Positions 51,781 to 60,884 of a stretch of 64,000 bases of DNA are shown one piece after another. The stretch's first letter is position 1; every line of letters starts with the position of its first letter. The notes beneath the pieces are model-generated. The model had not been told where the DNA came from and did not search any database. It saw only the letters and a program-made list of their open reading frames with translations. The position numbers and the translations under genes are program-made. Source of the stretch: Deltaproteobacteria bacterium (GTDB taxonomy: Bacteria; Myxococcota_A; UBA9042; PHBI01); contig JACKFA010000002.1 in assembly GCA_020632715.1 (NCBI GenBank), forward strand, positions 610,501-674,500, read 5' to 3'.

Positions 51781-53319
51781 ATGTCTGCTGCGCACCTTTC
51801 CGACGCCCCGACCTTCATGTCCACGGGCCTCCCGCTGTTCGGCGGCGAGGCGTTCCGCGTGAAGGACTTCAGCCCCGAGAACGTGCGGTGGGGGCGGAAG
51901 GAGATCGAGCTCGCCCTCCACGAGATGCCCGGGCTCGCCTCGCTGCGCGACCAGTTCGGCGTCGAGAAGCCGCTCAAGGGCGCGAAGATCACGGGCTCGC
52001 TGCACATGACCATCCAGACGGCGGTCCTCATCGAGACGCTCGTCGAGCTCGGCGCCGAGGTGCGGTGGGCGTCGTGCAACATCTTCTCGACGCAGGACCA
52101 CGCGGCGGCGGCCATCGCGGCCGGCCCGACGGGGACGGCGAAGGACCCGGCGGGGCAGCCGGTGTTCGCGTGGAAGGGCGAGACGCTCGAGGAGTACTGG
52201 TGGTGCACGCTGCAGGTGCTCGACTGGGGCAACGGCGCCGGGCCGAACCTCATCCTCGACGACGGTGGCGACGCGACGCTCGTGGTGCACCTCGGCTACG
52301 AGCACGAGCAGAAGGGCACGCTCCCGGACGTGGCGGCCGCCGAGTCCGAGGAGGAGGCGATCATCTACCAGCTCATCCGCGATGTGCGGGCGGCGAAGGG
52401 TGACCGCTACTGGTCGACGATGATCAAGGGGATCCGCGGCGTCAGCGAGGAGACGACGACGGGCGTGCACCGGCTCTACCAGCGGGCCGAGGCGGGGACG
52501 CTGATGTTCCCGGCGATCAACGTCAACGACTCGGTGACGAAGAGCAAGTTCGACAACATCTACGGCTGCCGTCACTCGCTGGTCGACGCGATCATGCGCG
52601 GGACGGACGTGATGATCTCGGGCAAGCGGGCGCTCATCTGCGGGTTCGGCGACGTGGGCAAGGGCTCGGCGCAGTCGCTGGTCGGGCAGTTCGCGCGCGT
52701 GGGCGTGACGGAGATCGACCCGATCTGCGCGCTGCAGGCGTGCATGCTCGGGCTCGACGTGCTGACGGTCGAGGACGCGCTGCCGACGTACGACATCTAC
52801 GTGACGGCGACGGGCAACAAGTCGGTCATCACGGCCGAGCACATGAAGGGGATGAAGCACAACGCGATCGTGTGCAACATCGGGCACTTCGACAACGAGA
52901 TCGACATGGCCGGGCTCGAGGCCATGAAGAAGCGCGGCGAGGTCGAGAAGATCGAGGTGAAGCCGCAGGTGCACGAGTGGCGCTTCAAGACCACGACGCA
53001 CGGGCCGAACGGCGGCGGGCACTCGATCATCGTGCTGGCCGAGGGGCGCCTCGTGAACCTCGGCTGCGCGACGGGGCACCCGAGCCTCGTGATGTCGGCG
53101 TCGTTCACGAACCAGACGCTCGCGCAGATGGAGCTCCACAAGAACGCGGAGACCTACGGCAAGTCGGTGACGGTGCTGCCGAAGCACCTCGACGAGCGCG
53201 TGGCGCACCTGCACCTCGCGAAGTTCGACGCGAAGCTCACGAAGCTCACGCCGGTGCAGGCGGCCTACATCGGGGTCGAGGAGAACGGGCCGTTCAAGCC
53301 GGACTACTACCGGTACTAG
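51781..53319 (+). CDS. ahcY: Adenosylhomocysteinase (SAH hydrolase)
   Basis: 512 residues. It hydrolyses S-adenosylhomocysteine to adenosine and homocysteine, using tightly bound NAD. Visible hallmarks are GSLHMTIQTAVLIETL, FSTQDHAAAAIA, the Asp/Lys region INVNDSVTKSKFDN, the NAD loop GFGDVGKGSAQSL (about 280-292) and the C-terminal FKPDYYRY, whose Lys and Tyr contact NAD of the partner subunit. GGGAG lies about 8 nt before ATG 51781; the in-frame ATG at 51754 lies inside the dyad and is less likely. It sits behind the ArsR-methyltransferase gene and a dyad, so it is probably regulated by that protein. Confidence 0.97.
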   Translation: MSAAHLSDAPTFMSTGLPLFGGEAFRVKDFSPENVRWGRKEIELALHEMPGLASLRDQFGVEKPLKGAKITGSLHMTIQTAVLIETLVELGAEVRWASCNIFSTQDHAAAAIAAGPTGTAKDPAGQPVFAWKGETLEEYWWCTLQVLDWGNGAGPNLILDDGGDATLVVHLGYEHEQKGTLPDVAAAESEEEAIIYQLIRDVRAAKGDRYWSTMIKGIRGVSEETTTGVHRLYQRAEAGTLMFPAINVNDSVTKSKFDNIYGCRHSLVDAIMRGTDVMISGKRALICGFGDVGKGSAQSLVGQFARVGVTEIDPICALQACMLGLDVLTVEDALPTYDIYVTATGNKSVITAEHMKGMKHNAIVCNIGHFDNEIDMAGLEAMKKRGEVEKIEVKPQVHEWRFKTTTHGPNGGGHSIIVLAEGRLVNLGCATGHPSLVMSASFTNQTLAQMELHKNAETYGKSVTVLPKHLDERVAHLHLAKFDAKLTKLTPVQAAYIGVEENGPFKPDYYRY

Positions 53320-53356
53320 CCTGTGCTGCGGTCACGCTCGGCAGCGCCGTCGGAGC

Positions 53357-53700
53357 GTGACCACGGAGGCGCGGAGACACGGAGGTCGGAGGGAGGGGAG
53401 CGGGTTGGCTCCTCGTCCTCCGGCCTCTCGCCGTTCTGGCGGCGCCGACGGAACGTGACCACGGAGACGCGGAGACACGGAGGTCGGAGGGAGGGGAGGG
53501 GGGCTCACCGTCCCCTGTCCGGGCTCCGCGGCGCCGTCGGAGCGTGACCACGGAGACACGGAGACACGGAGGTCGGAGGGAGGGGAGGGGGGCTCACCGT
53601 CCCCTGTCCGGGCTCGGCGGCGCCGTCGGAGCGTGACCACGGAGACACGGAGACACGGAGGTCGGAGGGAGGGAGCGCGTCGGCTCTTGTTCCGCGGCGC
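53357..53700 (+). repeat. Tandem array of 89-bp units with ACCACGGAGACACGG cores
   Basis: Four units start GTGACCACGGAG at 53357, 53455, 53544 and 53633 (spacing 98, 89, 89 bp). Units two to four are nearly identical, including GGCTCACCGTCCCCTGTCCG. The core is the same dispersed repeat as at 33975. There is no spacer diversity as in CRISPR and no credible gene. It follows the ahcY stop directly. Confidence 0.9.
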
Positions 53701-54447
53701 TCGCGCTGTTGGGGTTTGATTTCACTCGTTTTTTCACCACGGAGGCACGGAGGCACGGAGGGTTCGGTGGCTCGACCGGCCCCCTGCCTCGGTCGGAGCC
53801 GACGTGGTTTGGGTGAATCTGGCGGGAGGGGGAGGGCGGTGACGTGACCCTCCCTCCTCCTCCTCCCTCCCTCGAGTACGGCGGGACGCGAACCGGAGAC
53901 GGATCTCCCGGAGATCACTGAACCCTCCGTGCCTCCGTGCCTCCGGTGCGCCAGGCAAAGCTTGGCCGGTCTAGTCAGCGGGAGGTGCTGACCATGTAAA
54001 TTGCTCGTTCGACATGTAGTCCGCTGGGCAGCCGCAGGAGTAATCCGAAGGCTGAAGCCTCAGTGGCCGCCGCGAGGCGGCTGCCGGCGTGCAAACGCCG
54101 GGGACAATGGCGCGGGCCGCAACGCAAGTGAACCCGATTCGGCCTCGTTACACCAAGTGCAGTGCGACCCTCCTTCCGGAACCTGGGTGGTCTGTCACCG
54201 ACGGCGGAGATAACGAGCATGTATACAGCCGTCGGGCCTGCCGGGGTGATTGGGGGCAGCGCGCGCCGAAAGACCGGTTAGGAACCTGGGAGATCCGATG
54301 TCGTGGGTGGAACCCGACGCCCCTCGCAAGAGGTCTTCGGCGGCATCGGAAGTCGGCGGGGCTCATAGTAGCGATGAAGCGGGTAATGACCGTGAAGCGA
54401 AGGGGCCCTACCGAGCACACGCTGACGCAAGACGAGGAGAGTTCCGC

Positions 54448-55794
54448 TTGGAACCCATAGGTCCCGCTACGGAAGATTCGGACACCTACATCGATCCTCT
54501 GGAGGGTCGCGTAGAGGTCCCGGAGAAACTCGCTTCTCTGAGGCGGAAGCTCGGCCAGAAGGCCAAGCAGGAGCCGAAGTTCCGATTCTACGTGCTGTAT
54601 GATCGGCTCTATCGGCGAGACACGCTCGAGACGGCGTGGAAGCTGGTGGCCGCGAACCGCGGTGCACCAGGGGTCGACGGGGTGACGATCCACCAAATCG
54701 CCACCGGGGGCGGCCCCGCCGCGTTCCTGGATGCGCTCCAGGAATCGCTGCGCACCAAGACGTACCGTCCCGATGCCGTACGGCGCGTATACATCCCGAA
54801 GGCTGATGGAAAGCTCCGTCCGCTCGGCATCCCTACGGTTCGTGACCGTGTGGTGCAGACGGCGGCGCTCATCATCCTGGAGCCGATCTTCGAGGCTGAT
54901 TTCCTGGACTGCTCGTTCGGGTTCCGGCCGCGCCGCTCGGCTCATGATGCGCTCCACGAGATTCGACGGAACCTCGAGGAGGGCTTCACGGAAGTGTACG
55001 ACGCTGACCTGAAGGGCTACTTCGATTCCATCCCGCACGACAAGCTCATGAGCGCGCTCCGCATGCGCGTCACCGACGGCTCGGTCCTGAGGCTGATTCG
55101 GATGTGGTTGGAAGCGCCGGTGGTCGATGAGCAAGGCGGTCCGCCGAGGCGCAACGGGAAGGGGACCCCGCAAGGGGGCGTCATCTCGCCGCTCCTGGCG
55201 AACGTGTTCTTGCACTGGTTCGACCGGTTCTTTCACGTCGAGCCCGAAGGGCCGGCGAAGCGTGCGAACGCCCGCTTGATTCGCTATGCGGACGACTTCG
55301 TGGTCATGGCGCGCTGGATGGGCTCCCGGATCGTTGAGTTCATTGAGACGACCCTGGAGCATCGCATGGGACTGGAACTCAATCGCACGAAGACGCGGAT
55401 CGTGAAGATGCGTGCGCCCGGCGCGAGCCTCGACTTCTTGGGATACACATACCGGTACGACCGCGACCTGAAAGGCCGGGGTCACCGCTACCTGTACATG
55501 GGTACGTCCAAGAAGGCCCTCGCTCGCGAGCGCGCGAAGATTCGCGAGATGACGGGTTCGCGCATGTGTTTCAAGCCCATCAAGGAGATGATCGCAGAGC
55601 TCAACGGCCACCTTCACGGGTGGGCGAACTACTTCAGGCTGGGCTACCCGCGTCGAGGCTTTCGCTCGATCATGGCCTACGTACGCGCGCGTCTCACCCG
55701 CCACCTCCGGCGACGGAGCCAACGCCCCTACCGTCCCCCGGTAGGGCAAAGCTACTACGCACACCTCGACCAACTCGGCTTGGTGAGCCTGTAG
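54448..55794 (+). CDS. Group II intron reverse transcriptase/maturase (no endonuclease domain)
   Basis: 448 residues from TTG 54448, which has GAGGAG 6-7 nt upstream. An ATG at 54298 is an alternative, but the extra sequence mostly translates intron RNA structure. Reverse-transcriptase blocks: ANRGAPGVDGVTI, YRPDAVRRVYIPKADGKLRPLGIPTVRDRVVQ, GFRPRRSAHDAL, DADLKGYFDSI, GTPQGGVISPLLANV and the catalytic YADD (RYADDFVV). The maturase X region ends GWANYFRLGYPRRGF. No HNH endonuclease follows, so mobility would use replication-fork or single-strand target priming. It helps splice the intron and copies it at new sites. Confidence 0.95.
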   Translation: MEPIGPATEDSDTYIDPLEGRVEVPEKLASLRRKLGQKAKQEPKFRFYVLYDRLYRRDTLETAWKLVAANRGAPGVDGVTIHQIATGGGPAAFLDALQESLRTKTYRPDAVRRVYIPKADGKLRPLGIPTVRDRVVQTAALIILEPIFEADFLDCSFGFRPRRSAHDALHEIRRNLEEGFTEVYDADLKGYFDSIPHDKLMSALRMRVTDGSVLRLIRMWLEAPVVDEQGGPPRRNGKGTPQGGVISPLLANVFLHWFDRFFHVEPEGPAKRANARLIRYADDFVVMARWMGSRIVEFIETTLEHRMGLELNRTKTRIVKMRAPGASLDFLGYTYRYDRDLKGRGHRYLYMGTSKKALARERAKIREMTGSRMCFKPIKEMIAELNGHLHGWANYFRLGYPRRGFRSIMAYVRARLTRHLRRRSQRPYRPPVGQSYYAHLDQLGLVSL

Positions 55795-55834
55795 GCGCTG
55801 GTTCCCCTGTGCATGCCCAAGGCGACGTGTTCGG

Positions 55835-55870
55835 GAACGCCGGATGCGGGAGATCCGCACGTCCGGTGTG
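55835..55870 (+). ncRNA. Group II intron domain V
   Basis: A lower 8-bp stem (ACGCCGGA/TCCGGTGT with one G-U pair), a 2-nt CG bulge and an upper stem TGCGG/CCGCA capped by a GAGA-type loop. This is the catalytic domain V fold, 42 nt before the 3' splice site. Confidence 0.9.
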
Positions 55871-55972
55871 ACGGGGGCGGGGAGCACGGCTAGGCCGGCC
55901 CCGCTACCCTACTGGTCCGCTCCTGCGGCGCCGAGAGAGCCTGACGCCGCCTCATCCGCGCCACCCCAACCG

Positions 55973-57076
55973 CTACGCCCGCGTCTCCTCGAGCCGGTCG
56001 TAGTGGCGGTAGCCGAGCATGTCGAGCGCGGCCTGCGGCGCGAGGCCGATGTCGACCAGCGTCTTCGTGCCGTACGTCCCCGCCAGCACCGGCGGGCTGT
56101 ACGCCGCGATCGTCTCCGGCGACCGGAACGGCTCGAGCGGGTAGAGCACCTGGTGCCCGTGCACGTGGATGAAGTGCGCCGTCGCGACCCGCGTCCAGCC
56201 CGCCGCGAGCGGCGCCTTGATGACGTGCGGCGTCGCGAGGAACGTCCCCCCCGTCAGGATCTCGAGCTGCTGCCCCACCTGCGCTACCAGGCACCCCTCC
56301 GGCGCCGCCCCCCGCACCATCTCCCCGTGCGGGTGCGCCTCCGTCGGCCGCGTCCTCAGGTAGAGCCCACACTGCCCGTCCGGCCGCGCCGCCCGCTGCC
56401 CCGACGGGTCGAGGAAGCGCCCCCCCGGCAGGAGCGTCAGCAGGTTGAAGTCCGTGTGCTCCTCACCCCACAGGATCCCCGTCCCCACCTGCGTCTCGTC
56501 GAGCGCCAGATAGCGCAGCGCCCGCGTCACGTGCGGCCCGCCGTACACCAGCTGCTCGAACCGGTACGGCTCGAGCCCGAGCGCGAGCGCGCTCCCGCGC
56601 AGGAGCTGGAGCCCGATCTCGTGCAGCTGGTGCCCGAGCGCCAGGTACGCCTCCCGGAACCCGTCCGCCCCGCCCGGCCACACGTTCTCCGCGTAGATCT
56701 GCGGGTACTGCTGCCGCGCCACCGGGTCGAGCGGCTCCGGCGCCGCGAAGTAGCACTCCTTGAAGTCCGGCTGCCCCCCGGCGATCACCGCCTTCTCCGT
56801 GTTCGGCGGCGTCCACCCGCGCTGATACCAGATCCCCGGCCCGCCGAGCGCCGCCTTCTCCGCCTCCGACCGCGCCGTGAAGCCGAGGAACCCGTCGTAG
56901 AACGCGTCGAGCGCCCCCGGGTCGATCCGGTGACCGCGCACATAGACGAGCCCGAAGTGCCCGAACGCGGTGCGCAGCCCCTCCGCGGCCCGCGCCACCG
57001 CGCGCGCGTCGTGGCTCGCGAGGTCGTCGAGGTCGATGATCGGGATCTCGAGGTGGTGCTGGGCGTCCGCGGACAT
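55973..57076 (-). CDS. Isopenicillin-N-synthase-like Fe(II)/2OG oxygenase
   Basis: 367 residues. An N-terminal DIOX_N-like segment (IPIIDLDDL...RTAFGHFGLVYVRGH) is followed by the double-stranded beta helix with HTD (EEHTDFNLLTLLPGG) and the distal His (ATPHVIKAP), then downstream Arg and strands. The intact ligands suggest an active iron enzyme. IPNS-like members oxidise small molecules or amino acids; no co-substrate or pathway genes sit beside it. ATG 57076 is chosen (GGAG about 13 nt upstream); MLSGHDEG at 57112 is an alternative. It lies 56 bp beyond the group II intron's 3' exon element. Confidence 0.88.
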   Translation of the reverse strand: MSADAQHHLEIPIIDLDDLASHDARAVARAAEGLRTAFGHFGLVYVRGHRIDPGALDAFYDGFLGFTARSEAEKAALGGPGIWYQRGWTPPNTEKAVIAGGQPDFKECYFAAPEPLDPVARQQYPQIYAENVWPGGADGFREAYLALGHQLHEIGLQLLRGSALALGLEPYRFEQLVYGGPHVTRALRYLALDETQVGTGILWGEEHTDFNLLTLLPGGRFLDPSGQRAARPDGQCGLYLRTRPTEAHPHGEMVRGAAPEGCLVAQVGQQLEILTGGTFLATPHVIKAPLAAGWTRVATAHFIHVHGHQVLYPLEPFRSPETIAAYSPPVLAGTYGTKTLVDIGLAPQAALDMLGYRHYDRLEETRA

Positions 57077-57134
57077 GCTCTCGGCTGCTCCTTCGTCGTG
57101 TCCGGAGAGCATAGCAAGCCACCCGCGTCGCCCG

Positions 57135-57797
57135 CTACGCCCCCGGCGCCGCCGCGCGCCGCCCGCGCCTCGTGAGCGCCCACCCCAGAGCACCCGCCGC
57201 CACCGCCGCCACCGCGATCGCCAGCGCCACGATCAGCCCGCCGCCCGCGTCGCCCACCGGCGACCCGTCCGCGTCGAGCACCGCGCGCTCCACCGTCGCC
57301 GTGACGTGCTCCCCGTCCGCCCCGTGGAGCGTCACCGTTTCGACGATCCGCGCCGCGTCCGACCCGCGCGCCACCAGCCCCCGGAACGGCAGCACGCTCG
57401 TGCTCGCGACGTCCGGCCGGTCGAGGAAGCGGCGCAGCGGCGACGGCTCCCGCCGCTCGGCGTCCGGCTCCCACGGCGTCGCCTCCGCCGCCTTCATCGC
57501 CTCGTCCTGCTCCGGCGTGAGCGCCACGAGGTAGCTCCGGTCCATGTAGCCCGACGGCACCGCGAGCGGCCCGTCCGCCGTCACCGGCACCGCGCTCGCC
57601 ACGCTCCGCTCGCGCCCGTTCACCGTCGCGAGGTACACGTGCCGCCCGCCGAGCGACGCGAGCCCGCGCAGCTCCACCGCCACCGGCACGTAGCGCTGCC
57701 CGTCCGGCACCACGTCCGCGCGCGCCGCCCCGCCCGCCGCGAGCAGCGCCAGCAGCGCCCCCGCGACGCACCGCGCCACCGTCGTTCCCGTCACCAT
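57135..57797 (-). CDS. Exported protein with C-terminal membrane anchor
   Basis: 220 residues. A Sec signal (VAGALLALLAAGGAARA), a mature domain of about 150 residues starting DVVPDGQRYVPVAVELRG, then a Gly-led membrane helix (GGGLIVALAIAVAAVAAGALGWAL) and TRRGRR. The end resembles a sorting or anchor tail but lacks the Cys of a MYXO-CTERM signal. GGAGGAGG lies upstream of ATG 57797. PDGQRYVPVAVELRG is reminiscent of Myxococcota periplasmic domains, but I recognise no family. Confidence 0.7.
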   Translation of the reverse strand: MVTGTTVARCVAGALLALLAAGGAARADVVPDGQRYVPVAVELRGLASLGGRHVYLATVNGRERSVASAVPVTADGPLAVPSGYMDRSYLVALTPEQDEAMKAAEATPWEPDAERREPSPLRRFLDRPDVASTSVLPFRGLVARGSDAARIVETVTLHGADGEHVTATVERAVLDADGSPVGDAGGGLIVALAIAVAAVAAGALGWALTRRGRRAAAPGA

Positions 57798-57860
57798 CAG
57801 CGCCTCCTCCCGTGCCGTCTCCCGAGAGGGACGGGCCACGGCCGAGGATTCAAACCACCG

Positions 57861-58679
57861 TCACGCGCCGCGACCGAGCGCGACCGCCTCGACCACGACC
57901 GACGAGGCCACGAGCCCGAACACCCCCGTGACGAAGCTCGCCGTACCATACCCCGTAGCGCAGTCGAGCCTCAACGTCCGGCCGCCCTCCTCCCGCCGCT
58001 CGCAGACGCCCCCGTCCTGCGACGGGAACACCTGCGGCTCGTCCGAGAAGACGCACGGGAGCCCCCACGGGCCCTTGCCCGCGAGGCCATGCTCGGTCCG
58101 GAGCACCTTCCGGAGCCGCCTGAGGAGCCCGTCGCCGCCGCTCTCCGCGAGATCGCGCACCGTCACGCGCGTCGGGTCGCGCCGCCCGCCCGCGCCGCCC
58201 ACGACGACCACCGGGACGCCGACCTCGCGGCAGCGCGCCACGAGGAGCGCCTTGTTCGCCACGCCGTCGATGGCGTCGACCACCCACGAGAGCTCGCCCG
58301 TCACGACGCTCGCCGCCGACCGCGCCGTGAAGAAGTCGTGAACGACGTTCACGCGGCACGTCGGGCTGATGGCGCGCACGCGCGCCGCCATCGCCTCGAC
58401 CTTCGGTTGCCCCACCGTGCCGTCGAGCGCGTGGAGCTGCCGGTTCGCGTTCGTCACGCAGACGTCGTCGAGGTCGACGAGGTCGATGGCGCCGACGCCC
58501 GAGCGCGCGAGCCCCTCGGCGACCCAGGAGCCGACGCCGCCCACGCCGATGACCGCCACGCGCGCCGCTCGGAGCCGCGCGAGCCCGTCCGCGCCGTAGA
58601 GGCGCGCGATCCCGGAGAAGCGGCGCTCGAAGTCGTCGTCGTCGTCGTGCTCGCGCTCGGGTCCGGGGTCGGCGGCCAT
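57861..58679 (-). CDS. tcdA: tRNA threonylcarbamoyladenosine dehydratase-like E1 protein
   Basis: 272 residues, the usual size. The ThiF/MoeB-type ATP site AVIGVGGVGSWVAEGLARSG (about 42-61) is followed by DLDDVCVTNANRQLHA and DAIDGVANKALL. The C-terminal GYGTASFVTGVFGLVASSVV is typical of TcdA (CsdL), which cyclises the t6A modification of tRNA to ct6A. The Asp/Glu stretch at the N-terminus is variable. It lies 3 bp after the aldolase/SDR stop on the same strand, so the genes are likely co-transcribed, although the functions are unrelated. Confidence 0.9.
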   Translation of the reverse strand: MAADPGPEREHDDDDDFERRFSGIARLYGADGLARLRAARVAVIGVGGVGSWVAEGLARSGVGAIDLVDLDDVCVTNANRQLHALDGTVGQPKVEAMAARVRAISPTCRVNVVHDFFTARSAASVVTGELSWVVDAIDGVANKALLVARCREVGVPVVVVGGAGGRRDPTRVTVRDLAESGGDGLLRRLRKVLRTEHGLAGKGPWGLPCVFSDEPQVFPSQDGGVCERREEGGRTLRLDCATGYGTASFVTGVFGLVASSVVVEAVALGRGA

Positions 58680-58682
58680 CGC

Positions 58683-60659
58683 TCAGATCACCCGGACGTT
58701 GCCGCCGTCGATCGGCACCTGCGCGCCCGTCGTGGCGTGCCACTCCGGCGACAGGAGCCGCGCGACCACGTTCGCGACGTCGGCCGAGCGCACCTCGCGG
58801 TGGAGCAGGTTCCGCGTCTTGTAGACCTCGGCCGTGAGGCCGTAGCTCGCCGCGCGCGACGCGATCTTCGTCTCGTCCCAGAGGCCCGTGTCGAAGACGG
58901 CGTCGGGGTGGACGAGGTTCACGCGCACCCCCTGCTCCGCGAGCTCGATGGCGGCGACGCGCGCGAGCTGCGTCATCCCCGCCTTCGCGACCGAGTACGC
59001 CGCGACGCCGGCGCCCGGCGCGGCCACGTTCTTCGACGCCACGAACACGACCGCCGGGTCGAAGCCGCGCGACAGGTACGGGATCGCCGCGCGCAGCACG
59101 CGGTGGTGCGCGTCGAGGTTCAGGTCGAGCGTCGCCCGCCAGCGGCGGTCGTCGAGCTCCGCGATGGGCGCCGACGGCGGGAAGGTCCCGGCGTTGCTGA
59201 CGAGCAGGTCGAGCCCGCCGAACGCCCGCACGCACGCCTCGATGGCGGCCGTGACCTGCTCGGAGTCGGTCACGTCGCAGGGGATCCCGATGACGTCGCG
59301 CCCCTCGAAGCGCGCCGCGATGCCGCGGTCGATGTCGAGCGCGGCGACCGCGCAGCCCATCTCCCGGAGGCGCGTCACGCACGCCGCCCCGATCCCGCTC
59401 GCGGCGCCCGTCACGAGCGCGACGTGGCCGGCCAGCGGGGCCTTCGCGCCGCCCTTCTTGAGCTTCGCCTGCTCGAGCTCCCAGTACTCCATCTCGAAGA
59501 GCTCCCGCTCCCCGAGCGGCGTCCAGCCGCCGAGCGCCTCGGCCTGCTGGATGCAGACCGCTGTGTGCCGCGCGATGTCCGCCGTGATGTCGGCGTCCTT
59601 CGCGCTCGCCCCGAAGGCGACCACCCCGTGCCCCTGCCAGAGCGCCCAGCGCGGCGCCGGGTCGAGCTGCGTGTTCGCGCCGTCGTCGTTCCGCCCGAAG
59701 TAGGCGCGGTAGTCCTCGACGTAGGCCGCGACGGCCTCGTCGGCGTCCCCGCCCGCGGCGAGCACGACCGGCACGCGCTTCGTGCGGATCACGTGGTCCG
59801 GCGTCACCGGCCCGCGCGTCGCGATCGCCGCGGCGTCGTCCCGGCTCGCGAACCCGGCCGACTCCATCCGGTGATCGAGCCGCGCCACGACCGCGCCGCC
59901 GAAGGCGCGCCCCACGGCCCGCCGGAGCGCCGCGAGCCCGACCACGTCGTCGCCGGGGACCGCCCGCGCGATGCGCTCGTTGGCCCCCTCGGCCGCGAGG
60001 TAGCGCTCGGCGTCGCTCACGAGCGCGATCATCCGCGAGTACGACTCCTTGGCCGTCTCGCCCCAGGTGATGACCCCGTGGTGCTCGAGGATCATGCCCT
60101 CGACGGCGGCGAGATCCCGCCCGGCCAGCGCGTCGCGCACGGCGTGGGAGAGCACGAAGCCCGGCATCACGTACGGCACGAGGATCACGCGCTCGCCGTA
60201 GAGCGAACGCAGGCGCGCCGTGCCGTCCGGGGTGTTCGACACCGCGACGACCGCGTCGGCGTGCGTGTGATCGACCCACGGGAACGGGAAGAGGGCGTGC
60301 GGGATGGTCTCGATGGAGGGCCGCGGCGCGTCGGGCTCGGTCATCGCCGCGCGCAGCTCGCGCACCATGTCGGTGTCCGAGAGCGACGCGCGCTCCGCGA
60401 GCCGCAGGAGCGGCGCCATCCGCACGGGCGCGAAGCCGTTCTTCCCGATGGTCTTGAGGTCGTGCCCGCTCCCCTTGATGTAGAGGAGCTCGACCTCGTC
60501 GCCGTAGAAGTCGGTCGTCCGCACCTTCACGCTCGTGTTGCCGCCGCCGTGCAGCACGAGCCCGGGCTCGGCGCCGAGGAGGCGCGACGTGTACGCGCGG
60601 AGGGCGAGGGGATCGCCCTCGAACGGGGCGGCTTCGGCGTCGTCGTAGCGGTTCTGCAT
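58683..60659 (-). CDS. Bifunctional class II aldolase / short-chain dehydrogenase
   Basis: 658 residues. The N-terminal half is a class II (zinc) aldolase domain with GGGNTSVKV, WVDHTHADAV (HxH zinc site) and EHHGVITWGET. The C-terminal half (about 395-658) is an SDR with VTGAASGIGAA, SNAGTFPPS and YSVAK. This architecture matches the bifunctional rhamnulose-1-phosphate aldolase/L-lactaldehyde dehydrogenase family (YuxG/RhaE-type), which breaks a sugar phosphate and oxidises the aldehyde. No rhamnose transport or isomerase genes are in the window, so the sugar is not certain. ATG 60659 with AGGTGG upstream is preferred over GTG 60668. Confidence 0.9.
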   Translation of the reverse strand: MQNRYDDAEAAPFEGDPLALRAYTSRLLGAEPGLVLHGGGNTSVKVRTTDFYGDEVELLYIKGSGHDLKTIGKNGFAPVRMAPLLRLAERASLSDTDMVRELRAAMTEPDAPRPSIETIPHALFPFPWVDHTHADAVVAVSNTPDGTARLRSLYGERVILVPYVMPGFVLSHAVRDALAGRDLAAVEGMILEHHGVITWGETAKESYSRMIALVSDAERYLAAEGANERIARAVPGDDVVGLAALRRAVGRAFGGAVVARLDHRMESAGFASRDDAAAIATRGPVTPDHVIRTKRVPVVLAAGGDADEAVAAYVEDYRAYFGRNDDGANTQLDPAPRWALWQGHGVVAFGASAKDADITADIARHTAVCIQQAEALGGWTPLGERELFEMEYWELEQAKLKKGGAKAPLAGHVALVTGAASGIGAACVTRLREMGCAVAALDIDRGIAARFEGRDVIGIPCDVTDSEQVTAAIEACVRAFGGLDLLVSNAGTFPPSAPIAELDDRRWRATLDLNLDAHHRVLRAAIPYLSRGFDPAVVFVASKNVAAPGAGVAAYSVAKAGMTQLARVAAIELAEQGVRVNLVHPDAVFDTGLWDETKIASRAASYGLTAEVYKTRNLLHREVRSADVANVVARLLSPEWHATTGAQVPIDGGNVRVI

Positions 60660-60884
60660 GGCGGCCACCTACCGCGACTCCGGCGGCCCACGCAAGGACG
60701 CGGAACGTCGCGCGCGCGTTTTCGGGGGCGCTCGGAGCGTCTCTCCCTTGTCGCGAGAACGAGCGTTCGACTAGGCTCTCGCGCGTCGCCTCGCCCGCCG
60801 CGATCCGACGCCGCCGGGAGTCCCGCCCCGCGGCCCGTGAACGTCGCGGCCGGCCATCGCCCGCCCGCACCAAGGAAGGTCGCC

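Larger units (their letters stand above)
53946..55912 (+). mobile_element. Group II intron with reverse transcriptase
   Basis: 1,967 bp. The 5' end is the canonical GTGCGCC (53946), and the 3' end is CTACCCTAC (55904-55912), a Y-rich AC end. A domain V hairpin is at 55835-55870, followed by a domain VI-like stem. The reverse-transcriptase gene lies in the domain IV position. The ends are fixed independently: joining 53945 to 55913 restores a 30-nt perfect inverted repeat. A CGGAG at 54205-54209 in domain I could pair as EBS1 with the CTCCG just before the 5' junction. The intron looks intact and recently inserted. Confidence 0.93.
53736..55916. mobile_element. MITE-like inverted-repeat element, split by a group II intron
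   Basis: The left end starts ACCACGGAGGCACGG (53736-53765). The right end is its reverse complement over 53920-53945, continued by TGGT at 55913-55916 on the far side of the intron. Without the intron the element is 214 bp with 30-nt perfect terminal inverted repeats and no coding capacity. No target duplication is seen. Confidence 0.8.

Noticed and set aside
52572..53141. Minus-strand frames within ahcY
   Set aside because: Overlap a strongly conserved enzyme and show no start signals or family motifs.
53357..53700. Possible CRISPR array
   Set aside because: Whole 89-bp units repeat including the parts between cores; no unique spacers and no cas genes.
54162..54170. GTGCGACC as the group II intron 5' end
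   Set aside because: It would leave too little RNA before the ORF for domains I-III; GTGCGCC at 53946 fits length and restores the inverted repeat.
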